A DNA stretch of 64,000 nt, from assembly GCA_016185145.1 (NCBI GenBank), contig JACPOB010000084.1, forward strand, positions 1 through 64,000. Direction: 5' to 3'. The translations under genes and the position numbers were made by a program. Below are positions 1-8,620 of the stretch, in pieces. The stretch is from Rhodospirillales bacterium. Its GTDB lineage: Bacteria > Pseudomonadota > Alphaproteobacteria > Reyranellales > Reyranellaceae. The number at the start of each line of letters is the position of its first letter. Position 1 is the stretch's first letter. The notes under the pieces are model-generated. The model was not told where the DNA came from. It ran no database searches and was given only the letters and a program-made list of their open reading frames with translations.

Positions 1-1927
1 CGTCAACTGCGTGCGCTTCCTGGGGCCGACCTTCGGCGGCATCAACCTCGAGGACATAAAGGCGCCCGAGTGCTTCATCATCGAGCAGCGCCTGCGCGAG
101 CTGATGGACATCCCGATCTTCCATGACGACCAGCACGGCACCGCCATCGTCTCGGCCGCCGGCCTGATCAATGCGCTGCATCTCACCGGGCGCAACATCA
201 AGGACATCAAGATGGTGGTGAACGGCGCCGGTGCGGCGTCGATCGCCTGCATAGAACTCGTCAAGGCGATGGGCATGCCGCACGAGAACGCCATCCTGTG
301 CGACACCAAGGGCGTGCTGTGGCAGGGCCGCACCGAAGGCATGAACCAGTGGAAGAGCGCCCATGCCGTGCGCACCAAGGCGCGCACCTTGGAAGAGGCG
401 ATGAAGGGCGCCGACGTGTTCTTCGGCCTCTCGGTCAAGGGTGCCGTCACCAAGGCGATGGTGAAATCGATGGCCGACAAGCCGATCATCTTCGCCATGG
501 CCAATCCCGATCCCGAGATCACGCCCGAGGACGTCCGCTCGGTGCGCAAGGACGCCATCATCGCCACCGGCCGCTCGGACTACGCCAACCAGATCAACAA
601 CGTGCTGGGCTTCCCCTACATCTTCCGCGGCGCGCTCGACGTGCGGGCGCGCACCATCAACGAAGAGATGAAGGTCGCGGCGGCCGAGGCGCTGGCCAAG
701 CTGGCGCGCGAGGACGTGCCCGACGAGGTCGACCGCGCCTATTCCGGCCGCCGGCTGCGCTACGGGCCGGAATACGTCGTCCCGGTGCCGTTCGATCCGC
801 GGCTGATCTCGACGGTGTCGGCGGCGGTCGCCCAGGCGGCGATGGATTCGGGCGTGGCGCGGCGCAACATTCCCGACATGGCGGAGTATCGCCGCGCGCT
901 CGCCGGCCGCCTCGATCCGACCAGCCACTGGCTGCAGAGCCTGTTCGAGCAGGTCAAGGCCAACCCGCAGCGTATCGTCTTCGCCGAGGGCGAGGAGGAG
1001 CGCACCATCCGCGCCGCCGTGGTGTTCCGCGACAACGGCTACGGCACGCCGATCCTGATCGGCCGCGAGGAGCTGGTGCGCGAGACCATGAAGGGGCTGG
1101 GCATCACCGATGCGACGGGCATGGAGATCCACAATGCGCGGCTGTCGACGCGCAATGCGCCCTATACCGACCTGATCTACAAGCGCCTGCAGCGCGACGG
1201 CTACCTGCGCCGCGACGTGCAGCGCATGGTCAACCAGGGCCGCAACGTGTTCGGCGCCAGCATGGTGGCCATGGGCGACGCCGCCGGCATGGTGACCGGC
1301 ATCACCCGCCGCTTCCCCGAATGTTATGGCGACATCACGAACGTGATCGACGAGGAGGTGGGCAAGGTGCCGATCGGCTACTCGATCGTCGTGGCCCGCC
1401 ACGGCACGGTGTTTTTGGCCGACACCTCGATCAACGAGACGCCGAGTCCCGAGCAGCTCGCCACCATCGCCAAGCAGATGGTGCTGAACGCCCGCACCAT
1501 GGGCCACGAGCCGCGCGTGGCGTTCCTGTCCTTCTCCAACTTCGGCAGCCGCGAGATCGAACGCATCGACCGCATCCGCAAGGCGATCCGGCTGCTTGAC
1601 GCCGAGAAGGTCGACTTCGAGTACGACGGCGAGATGCAGGCCGACATGGCGCTCGACTACGAGCTGCTGCGCGAGACCTACCCGTTCGTGCGCCTGACCG
1701 GTCCGGCCAACGTGCTGATCATGCCCGGCCTGCACTCTGCGCATATATCCTCGCGCCTGATGCAGAGACTGGGCGGCGTCACGGTGATAGGTCCTGTGAT
1801 CGACGGCCTGCAGAAGCCGATGCAAATCGTGCAGATGGGCGCCACGGTGAGCGACCTGGTGAATCACGCCGCGCTCCGATGTCGCGGTGAAGGACGGCAA
1901 GATCGTCGCCATCGGTGCGGTGAGTGA
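1..1927 (+). CDS. maeB: NADP-dependent malic enzyme with phosphotransacetylase domain (5' end outside window, 3' end altered)
   Basis: Oxidative decarboxylation of malate to pyruvate. The reading frame is open from base 2, so the N-terminal malic domain begins before the window. Visible parts are the malic core ([27 protein letters not shown]), a Rossmann NAD(P) region ([15 protein letters not shown]) and, from about base 950, a phosphotransacetylase-like domain ([16 protein letters not shown] onwards) that in this family is usually regulatory rather than catalytic. The family normally ends a few residues after a VSDxVNxAALAA motif. Here [10 protein letters not shown] is followed by an Arg-rich tail ([16 protein letters not shown]) that is the out-of-frame reading of the next gene. 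The last 55 or so bases therefore look like a deletion or assembly junction. Identity is sure; the native C-terminus is not. Confidence 0.93.
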   Translation, partial: VNCVRFLGPTFGGINLEDIKAPECFIIEQRLRELMDIPIFHDDQHGTAIVSAAGLINALHLTGRNIKDIKMVVNGAGAASIACIELVKAMGMPHENAILCDTKGVLWQGRTEGMNQWKSAHAVRTKARTLEEAMKGADVFFGLSVKGAVTKAMVKSMADKPIIFAMANPDPEITPEDVRSVRKDAIIATGRSDYANQINNVLGFPYIFRGALDVRARTINEEMKVAAAEALAKLAREDVPDEVDRAYSGRRLRYGPEYVVPVPFDPRLISTVSAAVAQAAMDSGVARRNIPDMAEYRRALAGRLDPTSHWLQSLFEQVKANPQRIVFAEGEEERTIRAAVVFRDNGYGTPILIGREELVRETMKGLGITDATGMEIHNARLSTRNAPYTDLIYKRLQRDGYLRRDVQRMVNQGRNVFGASMVAMGDAAGMVTGITRRFPECYGDITNVIDEEVGKVPIGYSIVVARHGTVFLADTSINETPSPEQLATIAKQMVLNARTMGHEPRVAFLSFSNFGSREIERIDRIRKAIRLLDAEKVDFEYDGEMQADMALDYELLRETYPFVRLTGPANVLIMPGLHSAHISSRLMQRLGGVTVIGPVIDGLQKPMQIVQMGATVSDLVNHAALRCRGEGRQDRRHRCGE

Positions 1928-3530
1928 CAAGGGCAGTGAGACCATCGACGCCGACGGGCTGGTGCTGGCGCCGGGCATCGTCGACGTGCACACGCACTAC
2001 GACGCGCAGGTCACCTGGGATGCGACGCTCTCGCCCTCGCCGTCGCTCGGCGTCACCACGGCGGTGATCGGCAATTGCGGCTTCGGCATCGTGCCGGCGC
2101 CGCCGGCGGTGCGCGATCTCGTGATCCGCAACCTCTCGGTGGTCGAGGGCATGGACCTCGACGCGCTGCGCACCGGCATCAAGTGGGACTTCGAGAGTTT
2201 CAGCGACTACATGGGCATGCTGCGCCGCCGCGGCGCCTACGCCAATCTCGCCGTGCTGGCCGGTCATTCGACGATCCGCACCGCGGTGATGGGCGAGGAC
2301 GCCTCGCAGAGGAAGGACGCGACGCCGGAAGAGGTCGCGAAGATGAAGGCCATGGTGGCCGACGCGATGGCCAACGGCGCCATCGGCCTCGGCGCCTCCT
2401 ATTCGCTGAACCATTCGGGCTATGGCGGCGTGCCGATGCCGTCGACCATCGCGCCGATGTCGGAGCTCGACGCGCTGGTCGACGCCATGGGACCGCGCGG
2501 CAAGGGCGTGATCGCGATCGCGTCGGGCGTGAAGACGCCGCAGGAGCTGGAGCCGATGGCCGCCAAGTACGGTCGGCCGTTCTTCCAGGGCACCGGCATG
2601 GCGATGTACAACGAGCAGGAGCCGACGCGCTCGATCAAGATCTTCGAGGACTGCGCCGCCGCCATCCGCCGCGGCAACGGCCTCTACGTGCAGATCCCCT
2701 GCCAGCCATTGTCGTTCGACTTCACGATGGCCAACGCCTATCCGTTCTACAGCCATTCGGCGTTCGACCCGATCAAGGCCTATTCGCCCGAGCAGCTGAA
2801 GACGGTGTTCCGCGATCATTCGTGGCGCGAGAAATTCCGCGAGAATGCCAAGAACCCCAAGCCCGGCATGATCTTCCAGGGCAACTGGGATCGCGTGATG
2901 GTGGCGGTGGCGCACAAGGAGCGGAACGCCAAGTACGTGAACCGCTATGCCGCCGAGATCGCCAAGGCGGAGCATCGCGATCCGCTCGACGTCATGCTCG
3001 ATCTCGCGCTGGACGAGGACCTGGAGACCGCCTTCCTCGGCCGTTTCCTCAATGTCGGCGACGACGGGGTGGCGCGGTTGCTGAAGCACGAGGCCGGCGT
3101 AGTGGCGCTCTCCGATGCCGGCGCCCACCTCATCTATATGTGCGATGCGGGCTTCGGGCTGCACTTCCTGGCGCGCTGGGTGCGCGAGCGCGGCGACTTC
3201 ACGCTGCAGGAGGGCATCCGCCGCCTGACCAGCCATCCCGCCGATCTCTACGGCATCCAGAATCGCGGCCGGCTCGCGGTCGGTGCGCAGGCCGACATGC
3301 TGCTGTTCGATCCCGCGACCGTGGGCATCAGCCCGGCCGAGCGCGTCGCCGATCTTCCCGGCGGCGGCCGCCGCACCATCCGCCGGCCGACCGGCGTGCA
3401 CGGCGTGTTCTGCAACGGCACCAGGACGTTCGACGGCAAGGGCTACGTCAAGCACGCCAAAGGGCCGGGCCACGTGCTCGACCGTTTCAACGCCTCGGCC
3501 GGCGGACACACGCTGCTCGCCGCGCAATAG
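1887..3530 (+). CDS. N-acyl-D-amino-acid deacylase family amidohydrolase, N-terminally truncated
   Basis: Zinc amidohydrolase of the D-aminoacylase type, expected to cleave N-acyl-D-amino acids or related amides. The metal motif VDVHTHYDAQ lies near residues 32-41, with GNCGFGIVPAPP, LAGHSTIR and the late SDAGAH aspartate motif further on. The catalytic barrel looks whole over 547 residues. Relatives begin with about 25 more residues (DLVIRGGTVVDGTG-type strand). Here codons just upstream in the same frame still read RSDVAV, family-like sequence, but no start codon is found before a TGA at 1860-1862. The first usable start is GTG 1887, without a ribosome binding site, and the gene overlaps maeB by 41 bases. 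It may be expressed poorly or be a broken gene. Family call is firm; substrate is not. Confidence 0.82.
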   Translation: MKDGKIVAIGAVSDKGSETIDADGLVLAPGIVDVHTHYDAQVTWDATLSPSPSLGVTTAVIGNCGFGIVPAPPAVRDLVIRNLSVVEGMDLDALRTGIKWDFESFSDYMGMLRRRGAYANLAVLAGHSTIRTAVMGEDASQRKDATPEEVAKMKAMVADAMANGAIGLGASYSLNHSGYGGVPMPSTIAPMSELDALVDAMGPRGKGVIAIASGVKTPQELEPMAAKYGRPFFQGTGMAMYNEQEPTRSIKIFEDCAAAIRRGNGLYVQIPCQPLSFDFTMANAYPFYSHSAFDPIKAYSPEQLKTVFRDHSWREKFRENAKNPKPGMIFQGNWDRVMVAVAHKERNAKYVNRYAAEIAKAEHRDPLDVMLDLALDEDLETAFLGRFLNVGDDGVARLLKHEAGVVALSDAGAHLIYMCDAGFGLHFLARWVRERGDFTLQEGIRRLTSHPADLYGIQNRGRLAVGAQADMLLFDPATVGISPAERVADLPGGGRRTIRRPTGVHGVFCNGTRTFDGKGYVKHAKGPGHVLDRFNASAGGHTLLAAQ

Positions 3531-3538
3531 CTGGGGAG

Positions 3539-3558
3539 GAGCGGCGTTCAAGCCGCTC
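3539..3558. terminator. Hairpin between convergent genes
   Basis: GAGCGGC (3539-3545), a GTTCAA loop and GCCGCTC (3552-3558) form a perfect 7-bp stem between the convergent amidohydrolase and PsiF genes. There is no T-run, so it would be a weak intrinsic terminator on either strand or simply a transcript-end stem. Confidence 0.4.
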
Positions 3559-3561
3559 CGC

Positions 3562-3813
3562 TCAGTTCCCAACGGAGTCGGTGACGCACTTCTTGGTGAA
3601 GCTGGTCTTGGCGGCGCCGCTCAGCTTCTTGTCGGTTGCCGACGTATCGCACGCCGCCTGGGCGTCGGTTTGGCACTTCTTCATGAAACTGGTCAGTGCC
3701 GCGCCGGCCAACTTCTTGTCCGTCGCCTGGGACTTGCAGGTCGGCGGCGCGGTTTGCGCCCAGGCACTGACGGACACGAGAACGACGGCGATTGCCATCA
3801 AAGCAGTACGCAT
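3562..3813 (-). CDS. Small secreted PsiF-repeat protein
   Basis: This 83-residue protein has an N-terminal signal peptide (MRTALMAIAVVLVSVSAWAQ) and two copies of the PsiF repeat, C-x5-ATDKKLxGAAxTSFxKKC, each with a pair of cysteines likely to form disulfides in the periplasm. PsiF in enterobacteria is phosphate-starvation inducible, but the molecular role of the family is unknown. The ATG at 3813 follows a strong AAAGGAGG. A 16-bp near-palindrome, AGAGCGG-TG-CCGCTCT (3831-3846), sits just upstream and could be an operator. The gene faces the amidohydrolase and diverges from the TRAP operon. No Pho box was recognised by eye, so phosphate control is unproven. Confidence 0.85.
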   Translation of the reverse strand: MRTALMAIAVVLVSVSAWAQTAPPTCKSQATDKKLAGAALTSFMKKCQTDAQAACDTSATDKKLSGAAKTSFTKKCVTDSVGN

Positions 3814-3830
3814 CAGCGGCCTCCTTTGTC

Positions 3831-3846
3831 AGAGCGGTGCCGCTCT
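3831..3846. promoter_or_regulatory. Palindrome upstream of the PsiF gene
   Basis: Two 7-bp arms (AGAGCGG and CCGCTCT) separated by TG lie 18-33 bases upstream of the PsiF ATG, in the divergent spacer with dctP. The position suits an operator; no regulator can be assigned. Confidence 0.3.
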
Positions 3847-4006
3847 ATACGGGCAACAATGGATTTCCTTCGCGACCAACCTGTGATCGACGGCGGCGAG
3901 ATGTCGTTTCGCTGTCGCTGCAGAGCGACTGCATTCGCCGAGCGCGACGGCCTGCGTGCGGCTCAGCTACAGTAGCCACAACAATCTCGCCTGGGAGGGC
4001 GCCTCC

Positions 4007-5041
4007 ATGTCGACGGTCATGAAGATCAGCAGCCGCAATCTCGTTTCGGTGCGCCGCCGCGCCTTGGTGAAAGGCGGCATGGCCGGCATCATCGCGAGCG
4101 GCCTCGCCCCCACCTTCGCGCGCGCGGAAGCGAAGAAGCTGGTGATGGCGCATCTCAACGCCGTGCCCGAATCGGCCGCGGTCGCCTTCGACTGGCAGGC
4201 GGCCGAGGTGCGCAAGCGCTCGGGCGGCGAGCTCGACATGCAGTTCTTCGGCTCGACCTTGATCAGCAAGGAGCTCGAGATCATGAACGCCGTGAAGTCG
4301 GGCAACATCGCCATGGGCAATCCCGGCGGTGCGGCGGCCACGGTGTTCCCCGAGATGGGCGTGTTCCTGGTGCCCTATCTCGTGCAGAGCTACGACCAAG
4401 CCTACAAGATGTTCAACGGCGCGATCGGCGACAAGCTCGATAAGCAGTTCCAGGACAAGTACAAGCTGAAGACGCTGTGCTTCTTCGACTACGGCTTCCG
4501 CCACTTCTGGACCAACAAGAAGCCGATCGTCGAACCGCGCGACCTGCGCGGCGCCAAGATCCGCGTGCAGCAGGCCAAGGTCTACGGCGACACGATCAAC
4601 GGACTGGGCGGTAACGCGGTGCCGATGGCTTGGGGCGAGGTGATCTCGGCGGCCAAGCAGGGCGTGATCGACGGCGGCGACCTGCCGATCGTCAACCAGG
4701 TCGCGCTCAAGATCTACGAGGTCTCGAAGTACTGCTCGATGACCTATCACAATTACGGGCCGACCCTGAACACCATGAACCTCGCGGTCTGGGAAAGCCT
4801 CAGCGATCCGCAGAAGAAGCTGATGCTCGACACCAGCCGCGAGGCCCAGGACAAGATCCGCCAGGCCACCGAATCGGTCGACAACCTGGCCGCGGCCAAG
4901 AAGGAGCTCGAGCCCAAGGGCATGACCGTCGTGCAGGGCAACGTCGACGCCTTCCGCAAGGTCGCCCAGGAAAAGATCTGGCCCGCCTACAAGACGCAGT
5001 ACGCGGCGATGTGGGACGAGATCGCGAGCTTCAAGGCGTAA
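4007..5041 (+). CDS. dctP: TRAP transporter periplasmic solute-binding protein (DctP family)
   Basis: Periplasmic binding subunit of a tripartite ATP-independent transporter that delivers a carboxylate-type solute to the DctQM membrane pair. The mature domain contains the family signatures (KRSGGELDMQFFGS, GFRHFWTNKKPI, DLRGAKIRVQQAKVYGDTINGLGGNAVPMAWGEV), including the conserved arginine region that binds the solute carboxylate. The start was set at ATG 4007 because GGGAGGG ends 7 bases upstream; an in-frame TTG-type start at 3956 has no such support. The N-terminus has a twin-arginine-like run (VRRRALVKGG) before a hydrophobic stretch and an ARA cleavage site, so Tat export is possible. Seven bases separate it from dctQ. 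The solute cannot be told from sequence. Confidence 0.93.
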   Translation: MSTVMKISSRNLVSVRRRALVKGGMAGIIASGLAPTFARAEAKKLVMAHLNAVPESAAVAFDWQAAEVRKRSGGELDMQFFGSTLISKELEIMNAVKSGNIAMGNPGGAAATVFPEMGVFLVPYLVQSYDQAYKMFNGAIGDKLDKQFQDKYKLKTLCFFDYGFRHFWTNKKPIVEPRDLRGAKIRVQQAKVYGDTINGLGGNAVPMAWGEVISAAKQGVIDGGDLPIVNQVALKIYEVSKYCSMTYHNYGPTLNTMNLAVWESLSDPQKKLMLDTSREAQDKIRQATESVDNLAAAKKELEPKGMTVVQGNVDAFRKVAQEKIWPAYKTQYAAMWDEIASFKA

Positions 5042-5048
5042 CCGGCCC

Positions 5049-5549
5049 GTGGCCCGCCATATTGCGGCGATCCCCAAGGTCGTCGTCGCCCTCCTGCTTG
5101 TCGCCGCCATCGTCAACCTGCTGATCGGCGTGTTCCTGCGCTACGTCATGATCGAGGTGACGGACTGGCTCGACGTCGATCCCATCCGCTTCACCTGGGT
5201 CGAGGAGGTCGGCGAGATGATGCTGGCCTGGCTCACCCTGGTCGGGGCGGCGATCGGCGTGCGCGAGCGTTCGCACTTCACCCTGCACGTGCTCACACAT
5301 CATTTTTCGCCGCGCACGCAGGCGCTGATCGAGCGCGGCCATCACGTGCTGATCGCCATCCTGGGCGGCATCGCCGCCTGGTACGGCGTGAAGCTCTGCC
5401 TGCTCAACCGCACGCTGGTCACGCCCGGGCTCGAGATCAATCTCGCCGTGCTCTACGCCTCGGTCGTGGTCGGCGGCGTGCTGCTGGTGGTCTACGCCAT
5501 CTCCATGATCGTGGCGCCGCCGCCCATCGATCCCGACGCCGTGCATTGA
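5049..5549 (+). CDS. dctQ: TRAP transporter small membrane subunit (DctQ family)
   Basis: The 166-residue protein has four hydrophobic segments (about residues 8-28, 56-76, 95-115 and 132-154), as expected for DctQ, which clamps and supports the large permease. The FTWVEEVGEMMLAWLTLVGA segment with a conserved WxEE-like motif is typical. It starts with GTG 7 bases after the dctP stop and has only a weak ribosome binding site, which suggests translational coupling. It is the middle gene of the dctPQM operon. Confidence 0.92.
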   Translation: MARHIAAIPKVVVALLLVAAIVNLLIGVFLRYVMIEVTDWLDVDPIRFTWVEEVGEMMLAWLTLVGAAIGVRERSHFTLHVLTHHFSPRTQALIERGHHVLIAILGGIAAWYGVKLCLLNRTLVTPGLEINLAVLYASVVVGGVLLVVYAISMIVAPPPIDPDAVH

Positions 5550-5561
5550 GGCTTTGAGCGC

Positions 5562-6845
5562 ATGTTGCTGCTTCTCGTCGGGCTGATCTTCATCGTCCTG
5601 ATCCTGTTCTCCATGCCGATCGTGTTCGCGCTCGGCGTCTCGGGCGTCGCCGGCCTCTTGATCGGCGGCTACGACATGCAGGTCCTGTCCTCCAGCATGG
5701 TCTCGGGCTCGCAGAGCTGGGTGCTGCTCGCCATCCCCGCCTTCGTCTTCGCCGGCGGCCTGATGGAGAAATGCGGCATGAGCCACGCCCTGGTCGACTT
5801 CGCGCGGGCGCTGGTCGGCTGGGTCAAGGGCGGGCTCGGCATGTCGGTGATCGTGGTCGCCTACTTCTTCTCCGACATCTGCGGCTCGAAGATGGCCGAG
5901 GTGTCGGCGCTGGGCTCGACGCTGATGCCGCCGCTCACCAAGGCGGGCTACAAGCGCGAGGATTCGGCCTCGCTGATCGCCGCCGGCACGGCCATGGGCA
6001 TGCTGGTGCCGCCCGCCATCTTCATGATCGTGATCGCCCAGGTGACCAACACCTCGGCGGTGGCGCTGTTTCTCGGCGGCTTCATTCCGGCCGCCACCAT
6101 CATGCTCTGCCTGATGGTGCTGGTGTGGCTGCGCGCGCGCAAATACGACTGGCCGGTCGATTCCAAGCCCAGCCTGTCGCGCATCGTGACGACGGGCCGC
6201 AGCGCCGCCGTGCCGCTGGTCATCCCCATCGTCATCCTGGGCGGCTTCTTCCTCGGCGTCTTCACCGCGACCGAGGCGGGCGCCGTCGTCGCGGGCTATG
6301 CCTTCGTGGCGGCTCGGCTCTATTACCGCAACGTCAGCTACAGGCAGATGGCGCGGCTCGCCTACGACAGCGCCATCCTGACGGCGGCGGTGATCTTCCT
6401 GCTCGCCGTCGCCTCGGTGTTCCAATACCTGATGGGCGTCTCGGGCGTTCCGAAGCTTCTGGCCGAAGTGCTGCACCCGCTGCGCGATGCGCCATGGCTC
6501 TTCCTGCTGGCGACGGCCGTGATCACCATGATGTTCGGCATGGTGCTGGAGGGGCTGCCGGCCGCGGTGGTGCTGATCCCGGTGGTCTTCCCGATCGCCG
6601 AGGAGATGGGCATAGATCCCATCCACTTCAACATCGTGCAGACGGCAGCCGTCGGCATCGGCCTGTTCCTGCCGCCGATGGGCGTGGGTCTCCTGATGGC
6701 GCTGCGCTTCGCCAACCTCTCGGTCGGCCAGCACTGGCGCGCCTACATGCCGTACGTCGCCGCGCTGCTGATCGGCCTGCTGCTGATCATCCTGTTTCCG
6801 CAGATCTCGCTGTTCCTGCCGAGGACCGCCGGGCTTATCAAATAG
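5562..6845 (+). CDS. dctM: TRAP transporter large permease (DctM family)
   Basis: This is the sodium-coupled transport subunit, 427 residues with about 12 membrane spans and the normal family length. Recognisable elements include LLAIPAFVFAGGLMEKCGMS, the FSDICGSKMAEVSALGSTLMPPLTKAGY hairpin region, LVPPAIFMIVIAQVTNTS and the C-terminal FLPPMGVGLLMALR repeat. The ATG follows GAGG by about 10 bases, 12 bases after the dctQ stop. No regulator or catabolic enzyme is clearly co-transcribed, so the solute is unknown. The operon is followed by a palindromic repeat, not a T-run terminator. Confidence 0.95.
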   Translation: MLLLLVGLIFIVLILFSMPIVFALGVSGVAGLLIGGYDMQVLSSSMVSGSQSWVLLAIPAFVFAGGLMEKCGMSHALVDFARALVGWVKGGLGMSVIVVAYFFSDICGSKMAEVSALGSTLMPPLTKAGYKREDSASLIAAGTAMGMLVPPAIFMIVIAQVTNTSAVALFLGGFIPAATIMLCLMVLVWLRARKYDWPVDSKPSLSRIVTTGRSAAVPLVIPIVILGGFFLGVFTATEAGAVVAGYAFVAARLYYRNVSYRQMARLAYDSAILTAAVIFLLAVASVFQYLMGVSGVPKLLAEVLHPLRDAPWLFLLATAVITMMFGMVLEGLPAAVVLIPVVFPIAEEMGIDPIHFNIVQTAAVGIGLFLPPMGVGLLMALRFANLSVGQHWRAYMPYVAALLIGLLLIILFPQISLFLPRTAGLIK

Positions 6846-6880
6846 ATCAGCAGTCCGCCCGCTCATGCTCTTCGTCTTCT

Positions 6881-6937
6881 GGACCGCGCGCATCCTGCGC
6901 GCTCATGCGTCATGAGCGAGCTGGAAGCTCGCGGTCC
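6881..6937. repeat. Dispersed palindromic repeat, GGACCGCG family, copy 1
   Basis: Inverted repeat opening with GGACCGCGCGCATCCTGCGC and closing with GAGCTGGAAGCTCGCGGTCC, between convergent dctM and rnk. A closely related, more perfect copy is at 28889-28946. It looks like a non-autonomous intergenic palindrome (REP-like) that may also end both transcripts. Confidence 0.7.
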
Positions 6938-6945
6938 GCGAATGA

Positions 6946-7344
6946 CTAGTTCTTCACCTTCTCCACGGTGAGCTCGTGACGGCGGCCGTCGCGCGCCGTC
7001 CAGGAGATCGACTGGCCCTCGCCGAGGCCGATCAAGGCGGCGCCGACGGGCGTCATCACCGAGATGCGATGTTCGTCGAGGCTCTCCTCGGCGGGATAGA
7101 CCAGCTTGAAGGTACGCGCGTTGCCGTCGTCCGACCGGAAGGTGACGGTCGAGCCCATGCGCACGACATCGGCCGGCACCGCGCCGTCCTGCACGACCTT
7201 GGCGCGGTCCATTTCCGACAGGAGCTCGTTCGCGACCTCGGGCAGCCGTTCGAGCGACGCGGTGGCGAGATCGGTCAGTCGCTCATAGTCGGCATTGCTG
7301 ACGATGATCTGGGGAACCGAGCGGGTACGAACGACGTCGCGCAT
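6946..7344 (-). CDS. rnk: Rnk-type GreA/GreB-family transcription elongation regulator
   Basis: A 132-residue protein of the 'regulator of nucleoside diphosphate kinase' type: a short N-terminal helical region (IVSNADYERLTDLATASLERLPEVANELLSEMDRAKVV) followed by the C-terminal GreA/GreB FKBP-like fold (VRMGSTVTFRSDD, FKLVYPAE, ISVMTPVGAALIGLGEGQSISW). Rnk proteins bind RNA polymerase but lack the long acidic coiled coil needed for transcript cleavage. The ATG at 7344 is chosen because AGGAGAT lies 7-13 bases upstream; an in-frame upstream ATG at 7365 has no such site. Single-gene unit. Confidence 0.9.
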   Translation of the reverse strand: MRDVVRTRSVPQIIVSNADYERLTDLATASLERLPEVANELLSEMDRAKVVQDGAVPADVVRMGSTVTFRSDDGNARTFKLVYPAEESLDEHRISVMTPVGAALIGLGEGQSISWTARDGRRHELTVEKVKN

Positions 7345-7672
7345 GGACGATCTCCTGAAAAGCACTCCGAATGTCTTAGAGGGTTGGGCTTCGTGGCTGA
7401 ACGAAGCGTGCGCCCCAAGGTCGGGCGCAGCAAGGCCGGACCTGAGTTTACGCTTGGACGCCCGGTTGGTTCCGGTGCGCCACCGACAAGTATGGGGTCG
7501 CGTTCCTCATACCTCTAGAATTGGGGTCTTAAGCCAAAGAGTCAACCTATCCCGCCTCACCCTGAGGAGCGGCCCGGAGGGGCGCGTCTCGAAGGGTGGG
7601 AAAAGGTCGAGGTCTGTGGCCGACCCTTCGAGACGCCGCGCGGTGCGCGGCTCCTCAGGGTGAGGTTGTGCC
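7345..7672. other. Intergenic spacer with a long palindromic repeat
   Basis: About 330 bases between rnk and the first ketopantoate-reductase gene. Bases 7345-7550 hold the rnk promoter region and no convincing gene; the rest is a repeat described separately. Confidence 0.6.
7555..7665. repeat. Dispersed inverted repeat, CCTCACCCTGAGGAG family, copy 1
   Basis: The arms CCTCACCCTGAGGAGC and GGCTCCTCAGGGTGAGG flank inner inverted segments (GTCTCGAAGGGTGGG / CCGACCCTTCGAGAC). The whole unit is about 111 bp. Full copies also occur at 20341-20445 and 23026-23132 and a minimal one at 26406-26436. The centre differs between copies while the arms are conserved, as expected for a dispersed non-coding palindrome. 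Confidence 0.85.
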
Positions 7673-8620
7673 TTACAAAGCAGGCTTGCCGATGCCGCCG
7701 CGGGCGCGGCGGGCCTGGTAGGCCTGCAGCTGGGCATAGGCCATGCGCAGATTGGGCGTGGCGATGCCCGCCTTCCCGGCGCGCGCGATCATGTCGCCGA
7801 CGACGTGATCGGCCTCGACCATGGAGCCCTTCTCCAGGTCGTGCAGCATGGAGGCGGCGAAGCGCGAGCCCTTCTGCGTGAGATAGCCGCGCACATTCTG
7901 CATGCCCTTGTCGCCGGGATCGCCGCCGGCGGCGGCCGCGACCTTGCGGCATTCCTCGACCGTCTCGAGCATGATCGCCTGGCCTTCGCCGGCCTCGAGG
8001 ATGTCGCCCACCGTGCCGCGCATCAGGGTGGTCATCGCCGCCAGCGAGCAGAGCATGATCCACTTGTCCCAGAGATCCTGGACGATGTTCTTGTGCAGGC
8101 CGCCGTCGATGCCGGACTCCTTGATCGCGGCGTCGAGCTCGACCAGGGCGGCGCGTGCGGGCGCGGCCCCGCGCTCGCCGAAGGAGATCGCGGCGAACGG
8201 GCTGGTGTGCAGGACCGCGCCCTCGGGCGACAGGGCCACGCCGACGCGCGCCAGGCCGCCCACGACCTTCTCAGTGCCGAACCTGGCGGCAAGAATGTCG
8301 ATGTGGCGCATGCCGTTCAGCAGCGGCACGACGGTGGTGTTGGGTCCGACTGCCGGCGCGATGGCGTCGATCGCCGACTCGAGGTCGTAGGCCTTGCAGG
8401 TCAGCAGTACGATGTCGTACGGCCCGCCCTCGGCGCCGCCCAGCACCGTCTTCACCTTCTGGGTGATGTCGCCCTTGGTGCTCTTGATCACCAGGCCGTC
8501 GCGCTCCAGCCGCTCGCGCCGCGCTGCGCGGACCAGGAAGGTGACGTCGGCGCCGCTCTGCTGCAGGCGTCCGCCGACATAGCCGCCGATGGCGCCGGCG
8601 CCCAGGATCAGAATCTTCAT
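7673..8620 (-). CDS. 2-dehydropantoate 2-reductase family protein (paralogue 1)
   Basis: NADPH-dependent reductase of the ApbA/PanE fold, 315 residues. The N-terminal Rossmann motif MKILILGAGAIGGYVGGRL and the family catalytic elements VLLTCKAYDLESAI (catalytic-type Lys) and LLNGMRHIDIL (Asn) are present, followed by the all-helical C-terminal domain (DLWDKWIMLCSLAAMTTLMRGTVGDI). True PanE makes pantoate for coenzyme A; many paralogues act on other 2-keto acids. Its ATG overlaps the stop of the upstream paralogue as ATGA (8617-8620), so the two are co-translated. Having two copies in a row suggests at least one has a non-pantothenate substrate. Confidence 0.85.
   Translation of the reverse strand: MKILILGAGAIGGYVGGRLQQSGADVTFLVRAARRERLERDGLVIKSTKGDITQKVKTVLGGAEGGPYDIVLLTCKAYDLESAIDAIAPAVGPNTTVVPLLNGMRHIDILAARFGTEKVVGGLARVGVALSPEGAVLHTSPFAAISFGERGAAPARAALVELDAAIKESGIDGGLHKNIVQDLWDKWIMLCSLAAMTTLMRGTVGDILEAGEGQAIMLETVEECRKVAAAAGGDPGDKGMQNVRGYLTQKGSRFAASMLHDLEKGSMVEADHVVGDMIARAGKAGIATPNLRMAYAQLQAYQARRARGGIGKPAL

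Noticed and set aside
1779..3572. 597-codon open frame on the minus strand opposite the amidohydrolase
   Set aside because: His/Arg/Gly-rich shadow translation of a strongly coding + strand gene; no family-like sequence and no start signal.
5031..6893. 620-codon minus-strand open frame opposite dctQ and dctM
   Set aside because: Low-complexity Asp/His/Arg shadow of the TRAP membrane genes, a usual effect in high-GC DNA.
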